Made by a program: the position numbers and the translations under genes. From Nocardioides okcheonensis (GTDB lineage: Bacteria > Actinomycetota > Actinomycetes > Propionibacteriales > Nocardioidaceae), in NCBI RefSeq assembly GCF_020991065.1, contig NZ_CP087710.1, positions 1,612,001 to 1,676,000 on the forward strand: a stretch of DNA of 64,000 nucleotides. Direction: 5' to 3'. How positions within the stretch are numbered: position 1 is the first letter of the stretch; the number at the start of each line of letters is the position of its first letter. Of this stretch, positions 58,916 through 64,000 are shown in pieces. A model generated the notes under the pieces. It searched no databases and had not been told where the DNA came from. It saw nothing but the letters and a program-made list of their open reading frames with translations.

Positions 58916-59964
58916 CCACCACGCACGACACGACCGACACCCCCGCCACCGACCCCTCCGCGACGCGGATGCTGCTCGACCCGGGGATGAACCTCACCCT
59001 GCGGCCGATGCGCTACCCGCACTTCTACGACCGCTACCGCGACGCCATCAAGAACACCTGGACCGTCGAGGAGGTCGACCTGCACTCCGACCTCAAGGAC
59101 CTCGCCCGGCTCAGCGACGCCGAGCGGCACCTGGTGTCACGGCTGGTGGCGTTCTTCGCGACCGGCGACACCATCGTGGCCAACAACCTCGTGCTCAACC
59201 TCTACCAGCACGTCAACTCCCCGGAGGGCAGGCTCTACCTGTCGCGCCAGCTCTTCGAGGAGGCGGTGCACGTGCAGTTCTACCTGACGCTGCTCGACAC
59301 CTACGTGCCCGACGAGACCGAGCGCCACGAGGCGTTCGCGGCGGTCGACAACATCCCCTCGATCAAGGCCAAGGCCGACTTCTGCTTCCGCTGGATCGAC
59401 TCGGTCTTTGACCTCGACGCGCTCGAGACCCGGGAGCACCGCCGCAAGTTCCTGCTCAACCTGATCTGCTTCGCCGCGGTCATCGAGGGACTGTTCTTCT
59501 ACGGCGCGTTCGCCTACGTCTACTTCCTGCGCTCGCGCGGCTTCCTCAACGGCCTGGCCTCCGGCACCAACTGGGTCTTCCGTGACGAGTCGATGCACAT
59601 GTCGTTCGCGTTCGACGTCGTCGACACCGTGCGCGAGGAGGAGCCGGAGCTCTTCGACGAGCAGATGGCCGCCGACGTGCGGCAGATGCTCGTCGATGGC
59701 GTGGACGCCGAGGCGCAGTTCGCCGAGGACCTGCTCGGCGGCGGCGTCGCCGGCCTGTCGACGGCCGACATGCGCAGCTACCTCGAGTACGTCGCCGACC
59801 GCCGCATGGAGCGCCTCGGCCTGCCGGTGATCTACGGCTCGAGGAACCCGCTGGCGTTCATGGAGCTGCAGGACGTGCAGGAGCTGTCGAACTTCTTCGA
59901 GCGGAAGGTCTCGGCCTACCAGGTCGGCGTCACCGGCGCGGTCGGGTTCGACGAGGACTTCTGA
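58912..59964 (+). CDS. nrdB: Class Ia ribonucleotide reductase, beta (radical) subunit
   Basis: 350 residues, ferritin-like. Diiron ligands: Asp in FFATGDTIVANN (about 85), Glu and His in FEEAVHVQFY (about 116-119), with the radical tyrosine four residues after the His (about 123), Glu in FAAVIEGLFF, and Glu/His in VFRDESMHMSF (about 226-229). The C-terminus FDEDF docks on NrdA. The GTG overlaps the nrdA stop (GTGA). Shares the B12 riboswitch and NrdR boxes with nrdA. No nrdS is present downstream. Confidence 0.96.
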   Translation: MTTTHDTTDTPATDPSATRMLLDPGMNLTLRPMRYPHFYDRYRDAIKNTWTVEEVDLHSDLKDLARLSDAERHLVSRLVAFFATGDTIVANNLVLNLYQHVNSPEGRLYLSRQLFEEAVHVQFYLTLLDTYVPDETERHEAFAAVDNIPSIKAKADFCFRWIDSVFDLDALETREHRRKFLLNLICFAAVIEGLFFYGAFAYVYFLRSRGFLNGLASGTNWVFRDESMHMSFAFDVVDTVREEEPELFDEQMAADVRQMLVDGVDAEAQFAEDLLGGGVAGLSTADMRSYLEYVADRRMERLGLPVIYGSRNPLAFMELQDVQELSNFFERKVSAYQVGVTGAVGFDEDF

Positions 59965-59970
59965 GGCGCT

Positions 59971-60000
59971 TCGGAATCCCCGGCTGACCGGGGATCCCGA
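59971..60000. terminator. Hairpin downstream of nrdB
   Basis: 12-bp stem with one mismatch: TCGG-a-ATCCCCGG, loop CTGA, CCGGGGAT-c-CCGA. The ATCCCCGG/CCGGGGAT arms are identical to those of the hairpin at 19995-20028, with the loop in reverse complement. Confidence 0.6.
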
Positions 60001-60006
60001 GGCGAC

Positions 60007-60047
60007 CGTGGAGCCCCTGAGCCACCTGGTGGCTCGGGGGCTCCACG
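60007..60047. terminator. Second, longer hairpin after nrdB
   Basis: CGTGGAGCCCC, then GAGCCACC, pair with GGTGGCTC and GGGGCTCCACG, separated by a U-G wobble and a one-base centre; about 20 paired bases. It lies 7 bp after the first hairpin and between the convergent nrdB and yccF-like genes. Confidence 0.6.
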
Positions 60048-60065
60048 ATGTCGGCGTACGCGCTG

Positions 60066-60464
60066 TCAGCCGGCCCGGTCGAAGTCACCGCGGCGGGTCG
60101 GCACGATGTCCTTGCCCAGCGGCGCGAGCGAGACCGGGATCAGCTTGAGGTTGGCGATCGCGAGCGGGATGCCGATGATCGTGATCGCCATGGCGATCGC
60201 GGTCAGCACGTGACCGATCGCCAGCCACCAGCCGGCCAGCACGAACCAGATCACGTTGCCGACGAACGACCCCGCGCCGGCCGACGGCTTCGCCACGACC
60301 GTCCGCCCGAACGGCCACAGCGCGAACGTCGCGATCCGGAAGGCAGCGATCGCCCACGGGATGGTGATGACGGGGAGGCACAGCAGCACGCCGGCCAGCA
60401 GGTAGCCGAGGAACAGCCAGAAGCCACCGAGGACCAGCCAGACGACGTTCAGCAGGGTGCGCAC
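60066..60464 (-). CDS. YccF family inner-membrane protein
   Basis: 132 residues with two YccF repeats: LLNVVWLVLGGFWLFLGYLL and GNVIWFVLAGWWLAIGHVLT, each followed by GIPLAIANLKLIPVSLAPLG or IPWAIAAFRIATFALWPFGR. YccF domains are of unknown function and usually have two such halves. TTGGAT lies 7 bp before the GTG on the minus strand (60472-60477). Divergent from the VOC gene. Confidence 0.9.
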   Translation of the reverse strand: MRTLLNVVWLVLGGFWLFLGYLLAGVLLCLPVITIPWAIAAFRIATFALWPFGRTVVAKPSAGAGSFVGNVIWFVLAGWWLAIGHVLTAIAMAITIIGIPLAIANLKLIPVSLAPLGKDIVPTRRGDFDRAG

Positions 60465-60505
60465 GTCCCCGATCCAACCAGGGCGCCGGGCACCGGCCGT
60501 CGTGC

Positions 60506-60511
60506 TTGGAT
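60506..60511 (+). promoter_or_regulatory. -10 box of the VOC gene (leaderless)
   Basis: TTGGAT, 6 bp before the ATG at 60518; the divergent yccF-like gene has the same box on the other strand at 60472-60477. Confidence 0.4.
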
Positions 60512-60517
60512 CGAGCC

Positions 60518-60934
60518 ATGGCCTCCCGACTGACCGAGATCTCCCTCGACTGCCACGACCCCGACCGGCTCACCGAGTTCTGGACCGCGGTGCTCGACTG
60601 GGTGGTGCTGCACCGCGAGCCCGGGCTCGTCGAGATCGGGCCGGCCGGGCGCGACGACGCCGACCTGCTCGACGCCGTGCGCTCCGGGCCGGTGGCGCCG
60701 ACGATCTTCCTGGCGCAGGTGCCGGAGGACAAGGTCACCAAGAACCGGGTCCACTTCGACGTCTCCCCCGTCGACCGGTCCCACGACGACGAGGTCGAGC
60801 GGATCCTCGCCCTCGGCGCGACGCGCGCCGACATCGGTCAGTCGGGCGAGGAGTCCTGGACCGTCCTCGCCGACCCCGAGGGCAACGAGTTCTGCGTGCT
60901 GCGCAGCCTCGCGCCGGGCCACTTCTCGCTGTGA
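60518..60934 (+). CDS. VOC superfamily (glyoxalase-like) protein
   Basis: 138 residues with the paired beta-alpha-beta-beta-beta modules: ISLDCHDPDRLTEFWTAVLD and NRVHFDVSPVDRSHDDEVER, ending in SWTVLADPEGNEFCVLRS. This DPEGNEFC motif is typical of glyoxalase/bleomycin-resistance-like proteins of the glyoxalase_6 type. Substrate unknown. Stop overlaps the GTG of the following GNAT gene. Confidence 0.88.
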   Translation: MASRLTEISLDCHDPDRLTEFWTAVLDWVVLHREPGLVEIGPAGRDDADLLDAVRSGPVAPTIFLAQVPEDKVTKNRVHFDVSPVDRSHDDEVERILALGATRADIGQSGEESWTVLADPEGNEFCVLRSLAPGHFSL

Positions 60935-61491
60935 CCGCGCTCGACGTCCGGCTGCCGATCGGCACCGACCGGCTCGTCCTGCGGGCGCACCGGATGGACG
61001 ACCTCGACGACCTCGCGCGCTTCCACGGCGACCCCGAGGTGGTGCGGTTCGTGCCGTGGCCGGTGCGCGACCGCGCCGCCACCGAGGAGACGCTGCGGGT
61101 CAAGCTCACCCAGGCCGAGCTGGTCGCGCACGGCCAGTGGCTGGTGCTGGCCGTCGAGGTGCGCGACACCGGCCGGGTCGTCGGTGAGGTGCTGCTCAAG
61201 TGGGCGTCGGAGGGCCAGGGCGAGATCGGGTTCGCGTTCGCGCGCGACGCCCAGGGCCAGGGGTACGCCGCCGAGGCCGCCGGCGCGATCGTCCGGCTCG
61301 CCTTCGCCGACCTCGGCCTGCGCCGCCTGACGGCGGTCGTGGTCGACGGCAACGACGCCTCGGTCCGGCTGCTCGGCCGGCTCGGGTTCCGGCAGGAGGC
61401 GCGCCACGTCGACGCGGTCCACTTCAAGGGGGCGTGGACGACCCAGCTGGTGTTCGCGCAGCTCGCGGACGAGTGGCGCGGGCGCGCCTGA
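60931..61491 (+). CDS. RimJ/RimL-type GNAT acetyltransferase
   Basis: 186 residues: TDRLVLRAHRMDDLDDLARF near the start, GEIGFAFARDAQGQGYAAEA (acetyl-CoA binding, QGQGYA) and GNDASVRLLGRLGFRQEARH at the end. This is the GNAT type that acetylates ribosomal-protein N-termini or small molecules. GTG overlaps the VOC stop (GTGA), so they are one operon. Acceptor unknown. Confidence 0.88.
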   Translation: MTALDVRLPIGTDRLVLRAHRMDDLDDLARFHGDPEVVRFVPWPVRDRAATEETLRVKLTQAELVAHGQWLVLAVEVRDTGRVVGEVLLKWASEGQGEIGFAFARDAQGQGYAAEAAGAIVRLAFADLGLRRLTAVVVDGNDASVRLLGRLGFRQEARHVDAVHFKGAWTTQLVFAQLADEWRGRA

Positions 61492-61501
61492 GCCGACGTG
61501 C

Positions 61502-62332
61502 TCAGTCGAGGGAGGACGCGAGGGACCGGTAGGGCTCGAGCCGCTCGCCGGCGGCGACGACGTCGTCCGGCACCTGCGGCCCCCAGCGCCGGTCGGTGAC
61601 CACCGCGGCCACCTGGTCCACGGACAGCACGGCTGTCGGCCGGGAGACGTCCCACCGACCGCCGCCCAGGTCACGACCGTTGGTCGCCGCGACCACGAAC
61701 CGGGTCGTGCCGTCCGCCCGCCACACCTCGGCCACGAGGCGGACGTCGCCGGCGCCGTCCGGGGCGCTCCGGTAGGTCACGAGGGAGTCCCCGCCCGGCA
61801 GGTCGCCCACCACGCAGTCGAGCGCGCTCGACGGGCAGGCGGGCCCGCCGAGCAGCTCGACCAGCCGTCGGCCCTGGACGTTGACGGAGACCGTGCCGAA
61901 CCCGCCGCCCGCGGCGGGGCGCAGCACCAGCTCGGCGTAGACGTCACCGTGACCGCGGGTCACGTCACCCTCGCCGGCGTAGTCGCCGGTGGTGCCGGGG
62001 GCCACGTCCTCCACGACCTCGCGTAGCAGCGCCGCCGCGCTGCGGCCGGTGAGCGGCGCCGACGGCGCAGGGACGCCCGTGGTGGGCGCGGGCGTCGGGC
62101 TCGCGGAGGACGTCGTGCCGTCCGCCGCGGGAGCGTCCGCGGGCCTGCCCCCGCCGAGCAGCGCGGCACCGACCACGACGCTCGCCGCCACCCCGGCCGC
62201 GCCGAGGACCGCGGCCCCGCGGCGACGCCGGGTCTCGCGTGCGGCGCGCAGCCGCGCCTCCCGGTCGAGGACGGCGAGGTCGGTGTCGAGGTCACGGCTG
62301 ACCTCGTCGAACAGGTCGTGCAGGGTGCTCAT
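61502..62332 (-). CDS. Membrane-anchored anti-sigma-like protein paired with the SigE-family sigma factor
   Basis: 276 residues. A cytoplasmic N-terminus (MSTLHDLFDEVSRDLDTDLA, VLDREARLRAARETRRRRG) precedes one membrane helix (about 38-60) and a Ser/Thr/Pro linker, then an extracellular beta-rich domain with a Cys pair (GGPACPSSALDCVVGDLPGG). This architecture and the ATGA overlap with the sigma gene support an anti-sigma or sensor role; a zinc-finger motif is absent. Ligand unknown. Confidence 0.75.
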   Translation of the reverse strand: MSTLHDLFDEVSRDLDTDLAVLDREARLRAARETRRRRGAAVLGAAGVAASVVVGAALLGGGRPADAPAADGTTSSASPTPAPTTGVPAPSAPLTGRSAAALLREVVEDVAPGTTGDYAGEGDVTRGHGDVYAELVLRPAAGGGFGTVSVNVQGRRLVELLGGPACPSSALDCVVGDLPGGDSLVTYRSAPDGAGDVRLVAEVWRADGTTRFVVAATNGRDLGGGRWDVSRPTAVLSVDQVAAVVTDRRWGPQVPDDVVAAGERLEPYRSLASSLD

Positions 62333-62856
62333 GAGAAGTCCTCCAGGTCGGGCAGGACCGCGCGCAGCCGGGCGAGCGCGCGGGCGGTGCGGGTGCGGCA
62401 GGCGACCTCCGAGATCCCGAGCAGCGCGGCGGTCTCGGCGACGCTGCGGTCCTCCCAGTGCCGCAGCACCAGCACCGCCCGGTCGCGGGGCGAGAGCCGG
62501 GCCAACCCGTCGAGCAGCACCAGCCGGTCGGTCGGCTCGCCGGCCGGGGCCCCGACGTCCGCGACCCGGTCGGTCACCACCTCGGTCGAGCGCCGCAGCC
62601 GCCGCTCGGAGAGGAACTGCCGGGTGAGGATGCGCAGCGTGTAGGCCGCCGGGTCGTCGGCGCGGCTGACCAGCCGCCACTTGCGGAACGCCGTCGCGTA
62701 CGCCGCCTGGACGAGGTCCTCGGCGGCGTGCGGGTCGCCGGTGAGCAGGTAGGCCGTGCGGTGCATGCGACGTCCGGTGTGGTGCACGAGGTCGGTGAAG
62801 TCCACCGCGTCGTCCGCGCTCATCGTCCGTGCCCCCGCCTCGGTCAGGATGGTCAT
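62329..62856 (-). CDS. SigE-family (SigE-like, TIGR02983 type) RNA polymerase sigma factor
   Basis: 175 residues, short ECF-like factor: region 2 (VHHTGRRMHRTAYLLTGDPH, AAEDLVQAAYATAFRKWRLV) and region 4 (LSPRDRAVLVLRHWEDRSVA, ETAALLGISEVACRTRTARA). This is the abundant actinobacterial SigE-family group, distinct from SigE proper at 18.4 kb. ATG at 62856 has GAGGGT directly before it; ATG at 62823 (MSADDAVDF) has a better-spaced GGGGG and is an alternative. Coupled to the anti-sigma-like gene. Confidence 0.88.
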   Translation of the reverse strand: MTILTEAGARTMSADDAVDFTDLVHHTGRRMHRTAYLLTGDPHAAEDLVQAAYATAFRKWRLVSRADDPAAYTLRILTRQFLSERRLRRSTEVVTDRVADVGAPAGEPTDRLVLLDGLARLSPRDRAVLVLRHWEDRSVAETAALLGISEVACRTRTARALARLRAVLPDLEDFS

Positions 62857-62933
62857 ACCCTCACAGACGCGGTGGCCGCCCCGTCGCGTGACAGGGGCGG
62901 AACAACCGGTCCGCCGACGCGGTTGAGCCGGTC

Positions 62934-63632
62934 ATGACCACGCTGGGAATCGTCGGAGCAGGACACATCGGCAGCACCGTCGCGCGACTCGCGGTGGACG
63001 CGGGCGTCGACGTGGTGATCGCCAACAGTCGCGGCCCGGAGACCCTGGCCGACCTCGTCGCGGACCTCGGCCCCCACGCCCGCGCGGCGAGCGCCGAGGA
63101 GGCGGCCGCCGACGGCGACCTCGTCGTCCTCACCGTGCCGCTCAAGGCGCTGCGCGACCTGCCGGTCGAGGCGTTCGACGGCCAGGTCGTGCTCGACACG
63201 GGCAACTACTACCCGGAGCGCGACGGCCGGATCGCCGCGCTCGACGACGGCTCGACCACGGCCAGCGAGCTGACGGCCCACACCCTCCCCGGCGCCCGCG
63301 TGGTGAAGGTCTTCAACAACATCTTCTTCGAGCACCTCGCCGCGCTCGCGCGGCCGCAGGCGCCGGGGCACGGCGACGAGCGCAGCGTGCTCGCGATCGC
63401 CGGGGACGACGAGGCCGCCAAGGACGCCGCCACCGCGCTGCTCGACCGGATCGGCTACGACGCCGTCGACGCCGGTCCGCTGGCCGAGGGGTGGCGCTTC
63501 CAGCCCGACACCCCCGCCTACGGCCTGCCCTACGACGGCAGCCCCGACGGGCAGTGGTCCGGCGCCACCGCGAAGCGGGTCGGCGCCGACGAGCTGCGCG
63601 CGGCGCTGGCGGCCGCCACCCGCTCCGCCTGA
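62934..63632 (+). CDS. NAD(P)-binding oxidoreductase (F420-reductase-like)
   Basis: 232 residues. The Rossmann start is MTTLGIVGAGHIGSTVARLA, followed by VVIANSRGPETLADLVADLG (SRGPETL is typical of the NADPH-dependent F420 reductase-like group), VVLDTGNYYPERDG and VVKVFNNIFFEHLAA. Reactions in the group include F420 reduction or imine/ketone reduction. Short intergenic region, divergent from the sigma gene. Exact substrate unclear. Confidence 0.87.
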   Translation: MTTLGIVGAGHIGSTVARLAVDAGVDVVIANSRGPETLADLVADLGPHARAASAEEAAADGDLVVLTVPLKALRDLPVEAFDGQVVLDTGNYYPERDGRIAALDDGSTTASELTAHTLPGARVVKVFNNIFFEHLAALARPQAPGHGDERSVLAIAGDDEAAKDAATALLDRIGYDAVDAGPLAEGWRFQPDTPAYGLPYDGSPDGQWSGATAKRVGADELRAALAAATRSA

Positions 63633-63682
63633 GCGCGCCCCGCGACGGACCGCGTCAGGGGCCGACTGCGAGGATCCGTCCC

Positions 63683-64000
63683 ATGGACGACGAGCAGGGA
63701 CCGACGGTCGGCCTCGGCCCCGTCGCCGCGGCGGCGTTGGTGTTCGGCTCGTCGGCGGCGGTGCTCGTCGTCGAGCTCGTCGCCCTGCGGCTGCTGGCGC
63801 CCCACTTCGGGCTGACCCTCGAGACCAGCACCCTGGTGATCGGGCTCGCGCTGGCCGCCATCGCCGCCGGCACCTGGGCGGGCGGCTGGGTCGCGGACCG
63901 GGTGGCCCCGCGGCCGCTGCTGGGACCGCTGCTCGGTGTGTCCGGGGCGGCCGTCGCGGTGACGCCGGTCGTCGTGCGCGGTGCGGCCGCCGCCGGTCCG
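63683..64000 (+). CDS. Fused MFS/spermidine synthase-like protein, N-terminal part (runs off window)
   Basis: 106 codons without a stop to the window edge. The first two or three membrane helices (SSAAVLVVELVALRLLAPHF, LVIGLALAAIAAGTWAGGWV, ADRVAPRPLLGPLLGV) match the N-terminal half of the fused MFS/spermidine-synthase-like proteins. GAGGAT lies 7 bp before the ATG. The methyltransferase-like half is beyond the window. Confidence 0.75.
   Translation, partial: MDDEQGPTVGLGPVAAAALVFGSSAAVLVVELVALRLLAPHFGLTLETSTLVIGLALAAIAAGTWAGGWVADRVAPRPLLGPLLGVSGAAVAVTPVVVRGAAAAGP

Overview
The window is very GC-rich DNA, densely coding on both strands, with many GTG starts, 4-bp ATGA/GTGA gene overlaps and genes starting 6-8 bp after a TANNNT box (leaderless transcription). 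The gene set points to an actinobacterium, most likely Nocardioides or a close relative in the Nocardioidaceae: mshB (mycothiol), actinobacterial-type dapD, a 180-kDa-class NAD-glutamate dehydrogenase, sigE/rseA/htrA, DUF3117, DUF2505, a WS/DGAT acyltransferase, and class Ia nrdAB under a B12 riboswitch. The genus is inferred from overall character, not from a marker gene. No tRNA, rRNA, CRISPR array, prophage or recognisable IS element was seen.

Layout. 1-9.2 kb: truncated MatC-type carrier, divergent GntR regulator and TauE exporter, NAD-glutamate dehydrogenase, DUF2505 protein, and pruA with a small membrane protein. 9.2-16.3 kb: WS/DGAT with a small partner, a lipoprotein and polytopic membrane protein pair, a secreted RTX-repeat protein, a CpaB-like/CpaE-like pair and a small HTH protein. 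16.3-29.7 kb: htrA-rseA-sigE, O-methyltransferase, pepA, DUF3117, enoyl-CoA hydratase, M14 peptidase, DivIVA-like protein, LOG protein, dapE, and ileS behind a T-box. 30-36.7 kb: a large secreted protein, a hairpin-flanked nuclease-fold gene, a membrane protein with an XRE repressor, DinB, dapD and a wall hydrolase. 36.7-47 kb: TolB-like protein, dapC, fdxA, GNAT, DUF389, a second T-box driving an archaeal-type aspartyl-tRNA synthetase, VanW and mshB. 47-56 kb: a second hairpin-flanked nuclease-fold gene, P450, a CynX-type MFS protein, psuK-psuG, and an XRE regulator with a nested palindromic operator. 56-64 kb: nrdAB, YccF, VOC, GNAT, a sigma/anti-sigma-like pair, an F420-type oxidoreductase and the start of a fused MFS/spermidine-synthase-like gene.

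How it works together. Lysine/diaminopimelate genes (dapC, dapD, dapE), wall enzymes and the envelope-stress module sigE-rseA-htrA are interspersed in the same relative order as in the mycobacterial Rv1170-Rv1223 region, so most of 16-47 kb is conserved core. Newer material sits in the gaps: REP-like repeats, two of them read in frame inside dapC and aspS, and two paralogous PD-(D/E)XK/DUF559-like genes. Each of these two genes is bracketed by its own pair of long hairpins. The hairpins share outer arms starting GTAGTCC but differ inside, and each inner sequence matches only its own gene. This gene-plus-cognate-palindrome arrangement resembles REP/RAYT systems but uses an unrelated protein, and it is the best candidate here for an undescribed system.
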